Source of the DNA: Ramlibacter sp. | GTDB taxonomy: Bacteria; Pseudomonadota; Gammaproteobacteria; Burkholderiales; Burkholderiaceae_C | Direction of reading: 5' to 3' | NCBI GenBank assembly: GCA_013815685.1 | Contig: JACDFR010000007.1 | Span: forward strand, 1 to 64,000 | DNA: 64,000 nt | Shown here: positions 26,615 through 34,988 of the stretch, piece by piece | Layout: each line of letters opens with the position of its first letter | Numbering within the stretch: position 1 is the stretch's first letter | Position numbers and translations under genes: made by a program | The notes under the pieces: model-generated | Told to the model about the DNA's origin: nothing | The model's database searches: none | What the model saw: only the letters and a program-made list of their open reading frames with translations

Positions 26615-27648
26615 TTCCTGGGCGCGGGAAGCACGCTGTTCAATTCGGCCTTGGCCGGCAGGAACGAGCCGTTCCAGACCGCGTCGGGGTTGACCCGGGT
26701 CTTGGTGCCGAACGCATCGGACACCTGGGAAGCCATCAGCGCCAGACGGCCGGCATTGAGCTGGCCGAATCCGTCGGCCCGTGCATCGGGGCTGTTGATC
26801 ACCGTGTCGATGGCGAGCTTGAGCCTGCGCGTTTCGAGTTCGGCATTGATGATGCCGTCGCGTGCCTTGACGTCGGCGATCGCCGCCTCGGGCTTGCTGA
26901 TCACCTCGCGCGCACCCTTGGTGAAAGCCGCCAGGAAGGCCTTCACCGCGGCCGGGTTCTCCCGGATGATCTTGGGCGTGGCGATGATCACGTTGCCGTA
27001 GAGCTTGACCCCGTATTGCGAGTACGGCAGCACCACCACATCCTCTGCCTTGACCCCGCGCGCCTCCAGGTTGAGCAATGAAGTGAAGGTGAATCCCGTG
27101 ATGGCGTCGACGTCGCCCCGCGCCAGCATGGTTTCGCGCAGCGGCGGGTCCATGGCCGTCCAGGTGACGTTGCCCACGCCGTTGGCCTTCTGGAAAATCG
27201 GGAAGGCGCGGCGCCCGGCGTCGAACACCGGCGCGCCCATTTTCTTGCCATTGAGGTCGGCGGGGCTCTTGATGCCGGACTTCTTCAGGGCCATGACCGA
27301 GGCGGGGGTGTTGTTGTAGACCACCATGACGGCCACCGGCTTGTTGGGGGCATCGGGATTGTTGGCGTGGAATTCCATGAGCGCGGCCAGGTCGGCGAAC
27401 CCGATGTCGTAGGTGCCGGAGGCGACCCGCGTCACGGCGCCGCCCGATCCGTTGCCCGCGTCAATGCTCACATCGAGCTTGGCCTCCTTGAAGTAGCCCC
27501 TGGCCGCGGGCGTCAGGAAGAGCGCGGCCGGGCCCTCGAACCGCCAGTCGAGCTGGAACTTGATCGGCGTCACCTGGGCCTGGGCGGCGCCCAGGAAGGA
27601 GGCCAGCGCGATCACAGCCGCGGATTTGAGGACGACCCGTTTCTTCAT
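26611..27648 (-). CDS. ABC transporter substrate-binding protein (NMT1/SsuA-like)
   Basis: 345 residues with a signal peptide ending at AAQAQ. The mature protein starts VTPIKFQLDWRFEGPAALFL, typical of the NMT1/THI5-like and nitrate/taurine binding family (LDW, then GYFKEAKLDVSID and GFADLAALMEF). A GGAG lies about eight bases before the ATG. It is the first gene of the operon SBP-ATPase-permease-ureD. The ligand cannot be read from sequence. The 5' leader carries a terminator-like hairpin. Confidence 0.88.
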   Translation of the reverse strand: MKKRVVLKSAAVIALASFLGAAQAQVTPIKFQLDWRFEGPAALFLTPAARGYFKEAKLDVSIDAGNGSGGAVTRVASGTYDIGFADLAALMEFHANNPDAPNKPVAVMVVYNNTPASVMALKKSGIKSPADLNGKKMGAPVFDAGRRAFPIFQKANGVGNVTWTAMDPPLRETMLARGDVDAITGFTFTSLLNLEARGVKAEDVVVLPYSQYGVKLYGNVIIATPKIIRENPAAVKAFLAAFTKGAREVISKPEAAIADVKARDGIINAELETRRLKLAIDTVINSPDARADGFGQLNAGRLALMASQVSDAFGTKTRVNPDAVWNGSFLPAKAELNSVLPAPRK

Positions 27649-27692
27649 TGAGTAAGCTCCAAGCAGGAATAGAAAGAAGAAGAATACAAAGC

Positions 27693-27745
27693 AAAAACGG
27701 TGCCGCTACGCTCGGGCAGGGCACCGGAACCCTATTTTCCCTGTG
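27693..27745 (-). promoter_or_regulatory. Terminator-like hairpin and possible riboswitch-like core in the ABC-operon leader
   Basis: Read on the minus strand, GGGAAAATAGGGTTCCGG leads into a 7-bp stem CGGTGCC/GGCACCG (27720-27726 with 27698-27704) with a 15-nt loop containing CCCGAGCG. The stem is followed by TTTTT. The structure ends about 45 nt before the ATG of the binding protein, a position typical for attenuators. The GGGAAAATAGGGTTCCG run recalls the opening of ykkC-class aptamers, which often precede ABC importers of this type. The second conserved half of that aptamer is not seen. The hairpin is solid; the class is a guess. Confidence 0.4.
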
Positions 27746-27981
27746 CCGGCACTGCCGCCGCTGGGGACTTACCCCCAAAAAACCCCGTCCGGAGGTAGGG
27801 CCCGTCCGACGCCGCCATGCGACAAGCGCGCACGCTGAGCCTTTATTTGTGACTACGCGCCGCGTTGAGTCCGCAGACCATATTTGCCTTCACCGGCCGT
27901 TCGTAATTTGGCGGCGGGTGGCCGGAACCGAGAGGGCTGGCACGCTATCAACAACACGCCGTTCGCGGCAAGGAGTCTCAT

Positions 27982-28248
27982 ATGAGTTTCATACTCTGGT
28001 TAATCGTAGGTGGTATCGTTGGCTGGCTTGCCAGTCTGATCATGAAGACCGACGGTCAGCAGGGCATCCTGTTGAACGTGATTGTCGGTATCGTTGGCGC
28101 CTTCATCGGAGGCTGGCTGATTTCGCCGATGCTCGGCACCGGCACCATCAATGACGGCTTCAGCATCGGCTCGGTCGTGGTGTCCCTGATCGGCGCCGTC
28201 ATCCTGCTGGCCATCGTCAACCTGTTCCGTCGCGGCCGCGTCCGCTAA
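27982..28248 (+). CDS. GlsB/YeaQ/YmgE family small membrane protein
   Basis: 88 residues with three hydrophobic segments: MSFILWLIVGGIVGWLASLI, then LLNVIVGIVGAFIGGWLI and VVVSLIGAVILLAIVNLF. This Gly-rich pattern is the transglycosylase-associated (GlsB) family, inner-membrane proteins often induced by stress. AAGGAG lies eight bases before the ATG. The 333-bp gap between it and the divergent ABC operon holds the operon leader described above. Role of the family is poorly known. Confidence 0.9.
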   Translation: MSFILWLIVGGIVGWLASLIMKTDGQQGILLNVIVGIVGAFIGGWLISPMLGTGTINDGFSIGSVVVSLIGAVILLAIVNLFRRGRVR

Positions 28249-28283
28249 GAACCCGCCGGCGCGAGCCGGCACAGCAAGATTCA

Positions 28284-28316
28284 GGCATTCGGCCCGCAAG
28301 GACCGGATGCCGTTTT
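28284..28316 (+). terminator. Intrinsic terminator after the GlsB-family gene
   Basis: GGCATTCGG and CCGGATGCC pair over nine positions (one G-T) around a 10-nt loop, followed by GTTTTGC. It lies 35 bp after the stop and also separates this gene from the convergent peptidase gene. Confidence 0.7.
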
Positions 28317-28329
28317 GCTTCCGGGGCTC

Positions 28330-29553
28330 TCAGGCCAGCAGCTCCAGCAAGGTTCGCGCAACGACTTTGGTCGCGCGCCGCAAATCCTCCAGCTCGAGAC
28401 GCTCGTCCGCCCGCTTCGCGCGCGACTCGAGCACGGTGCGGGGCCCCGCACCGTAAATCACGCCCGGTATACCGGCCGCGGCATACAGGCGCACATCGGT
28501 GTAGAGCGGTGTGCCCATGGCCGGTATGGGCTCGCCGAATACCACCTGCCCGTGCTTCTGGATGGCGTCAACCAGGGGCTTGCTGCCGGGAAGCGGCTTC
28601 ATGGCGTTGGCCAGCAGCAGCCTCTTGATCTCAACGCCGATGCCCGGGCAGCGCGCCGCGGCCTCGGCAATGACCGCCCGAATCGCCGCCTCGACCTCGG
28701 CCGGGTTTTCTTCCGGGATCATGCGGCGATCCAGCCTGAAAGAAACTTTGCCGGGCACCACATTGGTGTTGGTGCCGCCATCGATGCGCCCGACGTTCAG
28801 GTAGGGGTGGCTGATGCCCGGCACCTTGGAGGTAATGTCCCGGTATGCCCGGTTCTGCGCGTACAGCGAATTGAGGATCTGCACGGCGCCTTGCAATGCA
28901 TCCACGCCGGTGTGCGGGATCGCCGCATGGGCCATCTCGCCGTGCACCGTCACTTCCATCTGAAGGCAGCCGTTGTGGGCGGTGACGACCTCGTAGCTGA
29001 AGCCCGCGGCGATCATCAGGTCGGGCTGGGTGAGCTTGTTGCGCAGCAGCCAGCCGGGGCCCATCTCCCCGCCGAATTCCTCGTCGTACGTGAAGTGAAG
29101 CTCCACCGTCCCTTTCAGCGGGGACTGCAACGATTCGAGGGCGCGAACCGCGAAGGTGAAGGTGGCGAAGTCGCCCTTGCTCACGGCCGTCGCGCGTCCG
29201 AAGATCTTGCCGTCGGCGATCTCGCCGCCGTAGGGGTCGTGTGTCCAGCCCTCGCCCGGCGGCACCACGTCGCCGTGCGCGTTCAGTGCGATGGTCCGGC
29301 CCTCGCCGTAGCGGCGCCGTACGATCAGGTTGGTGATCGACCTCAGGCCATGGGCCTCAACCTCGGCCTGGGGTACCGCGTGCTTCTCGGCTTCGAAGCC
29401 GAAGCCTTGCAGCAATTGCGCGGCGCATTCGGCATGCGGCGCGTTGTTGCCCGGCGGCGTGTCCGTGGGCACGCGAACCAGCTCCTGCAGGAACCGCACT
29501 TCCTGGTCGAAGTGGGCATCGATCCAGGCATCCAGCTTGTCGTAGTCGGTCAT
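28330..29553 (-). CDS. M20-family amidohydrolase/deacylase (ArgE/DapE type)
   Basis: 407 residues. Metal ligands of the M20 fold are visible: LNAHGDVVPPGEGW (His, Asp), FTYDEEFGGEMGPGWL (catalytic/metal Glu pair), and a late H in the tail region. A lid domain is at about residues 200-310 (VTVHGEMAHAAIPHTGVDAL). It overlaps the uraD-allC stop by 4 nt, so it is last of a four-gene purine operon (puuE, uraD-allC, this gene). The substrate is unknown. A ureide or N-carbamoyl/acyl compound in allantoin breakdown is the reasonable guess from context. Confidence 0.8.
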   Translation of the reverse strand: MTDYDKLDAWIDAHFDQEVRFLQELVRVPTDTPPGNNAPHAECAAQLLQGFGFEAEKHAVPQAEVEAHGLRSITNLIVRRRYGEGRTIALNAHGDVVPPGEGWTHDPYGGEIADGKIFGRATAVSKGDFATFTFAVRALESLQSPLKGTVELHFTYDEEFGGEMGPGWLLRNKLTQPDLMIAAGFSYEVVTAHNGCLQMEVTVHGEMAHAAIPHTGVDALQGAVQILNSLYAQNRAYRDITSKVPGISHPYLNVGRIDGGTNTNVVPGKVSFRLDRRMIPEENPAEVEAAIRAVIAEAAARCPGIGVEIKRLLLANAMKPLPGSKPLVDAIQKHGQVVFGEPIPAMGTPLYTDVRLYAAAGIPGVIYGAGPRTVLESRAKRADERLELEDLRRATKVVARTLLELLA

Positions 29554-31337
29554 GCCGGATCACCCGCAAGGTTGTCCAGCAGCAGCCCGAACGCCTCAAT
29601 GGCCAGCTGCATGTCGTCGCTGGTGGTGCTTTCCAGTGGGTTGTGGCTGATGCCCGCGTTCTGGCCGCGCACGAACAGCATGGCCTGGGGCATGACTTCG
29701 TGCAGCTTCATGGCGTCGTGCCCGGCACCGCTGGGCATGCGGTAGACCGGCACGCCCAGGGCTTCGACGGCCCGCTCCCATTGCCGCTGCAACGCCGGCG
29801 CGCTGGGGGCTGCGGCGGCGCGCATCGTTTCCTCGGTGACGTACCGGACGCCCCGTCGATCGCAGATGGCCTTGAGTTCGCCCAGCACGTCGCCAACGAG
29901 CGCGTCGCGCTGCGCATCGGTCGGCGCGCGCAGGTCCAGGCTGAACAGGCAGCGGCCCGGCACGACGTTGATCGAGCCGCCGGGCACTTCGAGCATGCCG
30001 ATGGTGCCGACCGAGTCGCCGTCGCGCGCCGCCCGCTTCTCGATATACAAGGCCAGTTCCGCCACGGCGGCAGCGGCATCGCGGCGCCGGTCCATGGGCG
30101 TGGTGCCCGCGTGGCTGGCCATGCCGGTCACTTCGCACTGGTAACGCACACCGCCGTTGATGGAAGTGACGATTCCAAGAGGAAGGCCCGATTCATTGAG
30201 CACCGGGCCTTGTTCGATGTGCACTTCGACGAATCCCAGGTAATCGGCCGGGTTGCGCCGCAGCCCGGCGATCGCCTCCAGCGTGGCGGGCAGGCGCGCG
30301 TGCTTCATGGCGTCGCGCATGGCCACGCCATCGGCATCTTTCTGGTCCAGCCACTCGGGTTTGAAGGCGCCGATCAGGGCGCCCGAGCCCAGGAATGTCG
30401 CCTTGTAGCGTTGTCCCTCTTCTTCGGCGAAAGCGATCACCTCGACGCCGAACGGCAGCCGCCTGCCCTGGCGCGCCAGTTCGCGCACGCAGGCCATGGG
30501 CGTGAAGAAGCCGAGGCGGCCATCGTACCTGCCGCCGTTGCGCACCGTGTCGTAGTGGCTGCCCGTCATGAGCGTCTTGGCGCCGGCCGCCGCTGCCCGG
30601 TATCGTCCCACGACATTGCCGACGGCGTCGATTGCCACTTCGTCGAAGCCGCTCTCGCGCATGTCCTGGACGATGCGCGCGGCCGCGGCGCGGTGCGCGT
30701 CGGTGAGGTAGGTGACCGTGAGCTGTCCCTTTTCCTGGTAGCCGGGGTCGCTGAACTCGCTCAGGGCCTGCTGCCAGTCCCACACCAGGTTGCCCAGCGA
30801 GGGCTCGGCGGCGAACTTGTCGTTCAGGCGCAATTCGGCGATGCGGTGGATGTTGCGCAGGCACTCCGCGATCTCGATATCGGCCGGGTTGGCCAGGCGG
30901 CGCTCGAAAGTCTCGATGATGTCGGCGCGGCTCAAGCCGGTTCCCCGCGGGCCGCGCACCGCCAGGATGAACGGAAAGCCGAATCTGGCGTTGTAGCCGG
31001 CATTGAGCTTTTGCAGCCTGGCGAACTCGTCGGGCGTGCAGGCGGTGAGGCCGGCCTTGTCCTGCTCGCTGCTCGATTCGCTGGTGAGGGACTTGCTCAC
31101 CATGGCCTTGCCGGCGAGCTCGGGGTGGGCGCGGATCAGCGCGAGCTGTGCTTCCTGGCCGGCTTCCGACACGACGCGGGTCATCGCGTGCTTGAGCTGC
31201 GCCAGCGAACGGAACGGCCGCAGCGCGAGCGCCGCCTGCACGATCCAGGGCGAATGCTCGTACAGGCCGTCGAGCATCCGGGCGGCCTGCGCTTCGTCGG
31301 CCGCGTTGAGTTGCTGCAGGGTAAGAGCCATCGTCAT
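29550..31337 (-). CDS. Fused OHCU decarboxylase (UraD) and allantoate amidohydrolase (AllC)
   Basis: 595 residues from the ATG at 31337, which overlaps the puuE stop. Residues 1-170 are a UraD domain: SPWIVQAALALRPFRSLAQL, the active-site AHPELAGKA, and NAGYNARFGFPFILAVRG. Residues 180-595 are an M20 allantoate amidohydrolase: TGSHYDTVRNGGRYDGRLGF, FAEEEGQRY, EVHIEQGPVLNESG, PSGAGHDAM and a final HNPLESTT. UraD decarboxylates OHCU to allantoin. AllC opens allantoate to ureidoglycine/ureidoglycolate with release of ammonia and CO2. PuuE, the enzyme acting between these two steps, is the gene just upstream. The junction (LSEFSDPGYQEKGQLT) shows no stop or frameshift. Confidence 0.92.
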   Translation of the reverse strand: MTMALTLQQLNAADEAQAARMLDGLYEHSPWIVQAALALRPFRSLAQLKHAMTRVVSEAGQEAQLALIRAHPELAGKAMVSKSLTSESSSEQDKAGLTACTPDEFARLQKLNAGYNARFGFPFILAVRGPRGTGLSRADIIETFERRLANPADIEIAECLRNIHRIAELRLNDKFAAEPSLGNLVWDWQQALSEFSDPGYQEKGQLTVTYLTDAHRAAAARIVQDMRESGFDEVAIDAVGNVVGRYRAAAAGAKTLMTGSHYDTVRNGGRYDGRLGFFTPMACVRELARQGRRLPFGVEVIAFAEEEGQRYKATFLGSGALIGAFKPEWLDQKDADGVAMRDAMKHARLPATLEAIAGLRRNPADYLGFVEVHIEQGPVLNESGLPLGIVTSINGGVRYQCEVTGMASHAGTTPMDRRRDAAAAVAELALYIEKRAARDGDSVGTIGMLEVPGGSINVVPGRCLFSLDLRAPTDAQRDALVGDVLGELKAICDRRGVRYVTEETMRAAAAPSAPALQRQWERAVEALGVPVYRMPSGAGHDAMKLHEVMPQAMLFVRGQNAGISHNPLESTTSDDMQLAIEAFGLLLDNLAGDPA

Positions 31338-32269
31338 TCCCGATAGGGGTGTACTTGCTTCCAGTGCCGCGCGATGTCCAGGCGGCGGCAGACCCAGACC
31401 CGGTCGTGCTTTTCCAGATGGTCCAGGAAGCGCTGCAAGGCCACGATCCGGCCCGGGCGTCCGAGCAGCCGGCAGTGCATGCCGATGCTCAGCATCTTGG
31501 GCGATTCCTCGCCCTCCGCGAACAGGGCGTCGAAACTGTCCCGCAGATAGATGAAGAAATCCTCCGCCTGGGAAAATCCCTGCGGCAGCGAAAAGCGCAT
31601 GTCGTTGGTGTCGAGCGTGTAGGGCACGACCAGGTGCGGCACCGGCGTGCCGTCGGTGCGGGCCACCTTCATCCAGAATGGAAGGTCGTCGCCGTAGTAG
31701 TCGCTGTCGTACTCGAAGCCGCCGTAGTCGGCGACCAGGCGCCGCGTGTTGGGGCTGTCGCGGCCGGTGTACCACCCCAGGGGCCGCTGGCCGGTCAGCT
31801 GTTCGATGACCTGCATGCCCACGCGCATGTGTTCGCGCTCGAGCGCTTCATCCATGCCCTGGTAATTGATCCACCGCAGGCCGTGGCATGCAATTTCATG
31901 GCCCAGTTCCTTGAAGGCCGCCGTGAGCTCGGGATGGCGTTTCAGCGCCATGCTCACTGCGAACACCGTCAGCGGCAGGCCCCGCTTCTCGAACTCGCGC
32001 AGGATGCGCCAGACGCCCGCGCGAGCGCCGTATTCGTAGATGCCTTCCATGCTCAGGTGCCGCGCCGGATAACTGGCGGGGCTGAACATTTCGGAGAGGA
32101 ATTGTTCGGAGCCGGCATCGCCGTGCAGCACCGAGTTCTCACCGCCTTCCTCGTAGTTCAGGACGAACTGCACGGCGATACGCGCCCGGCCCGGCCATTG
32201 CGCATGGGGCGGGTTGCGGCCGTAGCCGGACAGGTCGCGGGGGTAGGGGGCCGTGCTGTCGTAGGTCAT
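31334..32269 (-). CDS. puuE: Allantoinase PuuE (polysaccharide-deacetylase fold)
   Basis: 311 residues, the metal-independent PuuE-type allantoinase. It contains YPRDLSGYGRNPPHAQWPG, NYEEGGENSVLHGD, CHGLRWINYQGMDEALEREH and GWYTGRDSPNTRRLV, all characteristic. It hydrolyses allantoin to allantoate in the cytosol. It follows the GntR gene (gap about 10 bp) and overlaps uraD-allC by 4 nt, so the regulator and three enzymes are likely one transcript. Confidence 0.94.
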   Translation of the reverse strand: MTYDSTAPYPRDLSGYGRNPPHAQWPGRARIAVQFVLNYEEGGENSVLHGDAGSEQFLSEMFSPASYPARHLSMEGIYEYGARAGVWRILREFEKRGLPLTVFAVSMALKRHPELTAAFKELGHEIACHGLRWINYQGMDEALEREHMRVGMQVIEQLTGQRPLGWYTGRDSPNTRRLVADYGGFEYDSDYYGDDLPFWMKVARTDGTPVPHLVVPYTLDTNDMRFSLPQGFSQAEDFFIYLRDSFDALFAEGEESPKMLSIGMHCRLLGRPGRIVALQRFLDHLEKHDRVWVCRRLDIARHWKQVHPYRE

Positions 32270-32279
32270 GGAGCACCGT

Positions 32280-32945
32280 TCATGCGAGGGCGAGAGAAAT
32301 GTCGGATGTGGGCATCTTTCGGTCGAAGGCCAGGCTCTCCTCGACGTGCTGCAGATGCTCGGTCATCAGCCGCACGGCCCGGCCGGCGTCCTTGGCCGCC
32401 AGCGCCCTGACGATCTCGACATGCTCTTCCTGCGAATGGCGCGCGGCGCCATCGCGCTGGTACATGAGCGAGATCAGCGAACTGCGGGACACCAGGTCGC
32501 GCAGGATCCGGGCAAGCACCTCGTTGCCCATGAGTTCGGCCATTCGTACATGGAAGTCGCCCAGCAGTTCGACGCGGCCGGCGGCGTCTTCCCGGTCGAC
32601 GGCGGCTTTTTCCTGGGCGATGTGTTCGCGCAGGGCCCGAACTTTCGACGGTGTGATCCCGGCCACGAAAGCTCGTGTCATTTCCGCTTCCAGCATGCGC
32701 CGTACCGCGAAAACCTGGCGGGCCTCTTCGACGGTGGGCGCGGCTACGAAAGCCCCGCGCGCGGGCTCGAGCTTGATGAGGCGGTTTTGCGTGAGCTGGA
32801 ACAGGGCCTGGCGCACGAGGGTGCGCGAAACGCCGAAGTGGTCGGCCAGCTTCTGTTCGGCCAGCTTGCTACCGGGCTGCAGCCGGTGTTCGACGATGGC
32901 CCGCGTCAGCGACTCGACGATGAAACTGGTGGTGGACGAGTGCAT
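32280..32945 (-). CDS. GntR-family (FadR-type) regulator of the purine/ureide operon
   Basis: 221 residues from the ATG at 32945; an upstream open extension crosses the operator and is rejected. A winged helix-turn-helix is at about residues 5-70 (EQKLADHFGVSRTLVRQALF). An FCD ligand domain follows, with FHVRMAELMGN and HVEIVRALAAKDAGRAVRLM carrying its metal-binding histidines. It is divergent from uraH across 70 bp that hold a perfect palindrome. Likely a repressor responding to a ureide or purine intermediate; effector unknown. Confidence 0.88.
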   Translation of the reverse strand: MHSSTTSFIVESLTRAIVEHRLQPGSKLAEQKLADHFGVSRTLVRQALFQLTQNRLIKLEPARGAFVAAPTVEEARQVFAVRRMLEAEMTRAFVAGITPSKVRALREHIAQEKAAVDREDAAGRVELLGDFHVRMAELMGNEVLARILRDLVSRSSLISLMYQRDGAARHSQEEHVEIVRALAAKDAGRAVRLMTEHLQHVEESLAFDRKMPTSDISLALA

Positions 32946-32975
32946 GCAAGGGGCATGATAGCCGCAAAGGCCGGT

Positions 32976-32989
32976 AAGTGTATACACTT
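32976..32989. promoter_or_regulatory. Predicted GntR operator (perfect 14-bp palindrome)
   Basis: AAGTGTATACACTT is a perfect inverted repeat centred in the 70-bp gap between the GntR gene and uraH. Its core TGTATACA matches the shape of FadR-type GntR sites. Placement would let one bound dimer control both divergent transcripts. Confidence 0.75.
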
Positions 32990-33015
32990 GTGTCCACCAA
33001 AACGAAGGACAAGCC

Positions 33016-33369
33016 ATGGGCCTGAGCACACATGTACTGGACACCATGCACGGTTGCCCGGCGGCGGGCATGACGGTGGAGCTCTACACCCTGCAAGGCA
33101 GCGTAGCCGTGCTGGTGAAGCGCTTCGATCTCAACGGGGATGGGCGCAACCCCGATGGGCCACTTTATGACAATGCCGGCCTGAAAAAAGGCATGTACCG
33201 GCTGGTGTTCGACGTGGCCAACTATTTTCGGGGCCGAGGCGTTCAGCTGGCCGAGCCGGCCTTCCTCGGCAAGGTCACACTCGACTTTGGTGTAGCCCAG
33301 CCCGAGCAGCCCTACCATGTGCCCCTGCTGGTGAGCCCGTGGAGCTACTCCACCTATCGAGGCTCATGA
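33016..33369 (+). CDS. uraH: 5-hydroxyisourate hydrolase (transthyretin-like)
   Basis: 117 residues ending in YRGS, the C-terminal signature of functional HIU hydrolases. Also seen: LSTHVLDTMHGCPAAGM with the catalytic His, and LVKRFDLNGDGR. It turns 5-hydroxyisourate, the PuuD product, into OHCU, the UraD substrate. It is transcribed away from the GntR regulator. Start supported by the conserved MGLSTHVLD. Confidence 0.95.
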   Translation: MGLSTHVLDTMHGCPAAGMTVELYTLQGSVAVLVKRFDLNGDGRNPDGPLYDNAGLKKGMYRLVFDVANYFRGRGVQLAEPAFLGKVTLDFGVAQPEQPYHVPLLVSPWSYSTYRGS

Positions 33370-33379
33370 GCGCGGACTG

Positions 33380-33919
33380 TCAGTCCTGGCCTTCGGTCAG
33401 CGTATCGAGCTGGAACCGGCCGCTCTTGTGCCACAGCCAGGTGTCGGTGTAGACCACCTTGCCCATGCGCGCAGGTGCCGGGAACGGCGCGGCCGCGCGG
33501 ACAGTGCGCTCGATCTCGGCCACCACCTCGGGCGCGTGCTTCGGCGCGCGCATCCAGTTCAGGTCGCGCACATTGCCGCGACCGTCTACTTCGACCTGGA
33601 GCACGCCGATCGCGTAAAGCATTGGCGGCATGCGCCCCTTGTAGATACGATTCTGGTTCAATCCATACAGGTGGGCCGCGGCGTCCTGGCGGTAGGCTTT
33701 GGCATTGGGTGCGTTCGATTTGCTCGACGCTTTTGCTTCGGTCTGGGGCTGGCCCGATGGCGCGGCGGCGCCGGGCGCCCCCGTTTCGCCGGCTGGGGCG
33801 GCGGTCGCGGCGGGCGCGGCGGGCGTAACCGGCGCGGAGCTGCAGCCCGCGAGGACAACGGCGGCGAACGCCGCCAGTGCGGCCGGCACCCGGTAACTCA
33901 GGTCGAAAGTATGCTTCAT
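33380..33919 (-). CDS. Lipoprotein with TonB-C-like domain
   Basis: 179 residues. Signal and lipobox: VVLAGCSSAP. A Pro/Ala/Gly-rich linker covers residues 30-65. The C-terminal 100 residues resemble a TonB C-terminal-like fold: GVLQVEVDGRGNVRDLNWMR, then IERTVRAAAPFPAP. Such stand-alone domains probably bind peptidoglycan or envelope partners. It converges on uraH, with 10 bp between stops. Role unknown. Confidence 0.75.
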   Translation of the reverse strand: MKHTFDLSYRVPAALAAFAAVVLAGCSSAPVTPAAPAATAAPAGETGAPGAAAPSGQPQTEAKASSKSNAPNAKAYRQDAAAHLYGLNQNRIYKGRMPPMLYAIGVLQVEVDGRGNVRDLNWMRAPKHAPEVVAEIERTVRAAAPFPAPARMGKVVYTDTWLWHKSGRFQLDTLTEGQD

Positions 33920-34066
33920 GAGGTCTCCTTGTTCGATGGGCGCCGCAGCGGAGTACCGCTGAGTTATTCAACGCCTTCGCTACCATTTGGGCGACGTCCG
34001 TTTGCCAATGCACACGAATCTTCGATTGGATGCCGTGCCAACGCCGGGGAATAACGCCCATCCACC

Positions 34067-34861
34067 ATGAATATTGACACACAAAGGGCGGGCGGCGAAG
34101 CAGCCGTGCTGGTGACCGTGGACGCAACGCAAGGCTCCGCCCCGCGCGAGGTGGGCGCCTGGATGGTTGTCTACCCCTCCAGCTGCGTCGGCACCATCGG
34201 CGGCGGCCATCTCGAATTCGATGCCATGGCTGAAGCGCGGCGCCGGATCTCGGGCGGCGGCGGCGATGCGGTCAAGCGCTATGCGCTCGGCCCCAGCCTC
34301 GGCCAGTGTTGCGGGGGCGCCGTTCTGTTGCGCTTCGAACCCATCACCCACGCCGGTGTTCACGCGTTGCACGAGCGTCTGGCGGCCCGCCTGGCGCCGC
34401 TCGCCCTGTTCGGCGGCGGCCACGTGGGCAAGGCCCTGGTCAACGCCTTGTCGCCGTTGCCCTTCCAAGTGACATGGATCGACAGCCGTGACGAAATCTT
34501 CCCCCTCCAGGTCCCGCCCCGCGTGACCTGCGAGCATTCTGACCCCGTGCATGGCGCCGTGCCCGGACTCGCCCCGGGATCGCGTGTCCTGATCATGAGC
34601 TTCAGCCATGCGCAAGACCTGGATGTGGTCGGGGCATGCCTTTTGCGGCTGCGCGATGCCGACGACCTGCCCTATGTCGGGATGATCGGCAGCAAGACCA
34701 AATGGGCCACTTTCCGTCACCGCCTGCAGGGCCGGGGCTTCACGCAGGCCGAACTTGCGCGCATCACCTGTCCCATCGGCCTGCCCGGAATCACCGGCAA
34801 ACAGCCGGAAGTCATCGCGGCTTCGGTCGCCGCGCAGATCCTCCAAGTCGCACCGCCATGA
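34067..34861 (+). CDS. xdhC: Xanthine dehydrogenase accessory protein XdhC
   Basis: 264 residues. XdhC_CoxI domain at the front (GSAPREVGAWMVV, CVGTIGGGHLEFDAM, LGPSLGQCCGG). A Rossmann-type domain follows (LFGGGHVGKALVNAL), then MIGSKTKW and CPIGLPGITGKQPEVIA. It inserts the sulfurated molybdenum cofactor into xanthine dehydrogenase. The xdhAB genes lie 6-10 kb away on the other strand, rather than next to it as is usual. Confidence 0.94.
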   Translation: MNIDTQRAGGEAAVLVTVDATQGSAPREVGAWMVVYPSSCVGTIGGGHLEFDAMAEARRRISGGGGDAVKRYALGPSLGQCCGGAVLLRFEPITHAGVHALHERLAARLAPLALFGGGHVGKALVNALSPLPFQVTWIDSRDEIFPLQVPPRVTCEHSDPVHGAVPGLAPGSRVLIMSFSHAQDLDVVGACLLRLRDADDLPYVGMIGSKTKWATFRHRLQGRGFTQAELARITCPIGLPGITGKQPEVIAASVAAQILQVAPP

Positions 34862-34988
34862 AAAGCTAATACACTCGCGTGGACCGGCCGCAGCGGAGCC
34901 CCGGGATCCAGCACGATCCCTGTTGTTCGCGGCCCCAACTGCTCAGAGCGCCCGCAGTGGTGAGCAGGCCTTCCACGGTTCAAACGAC

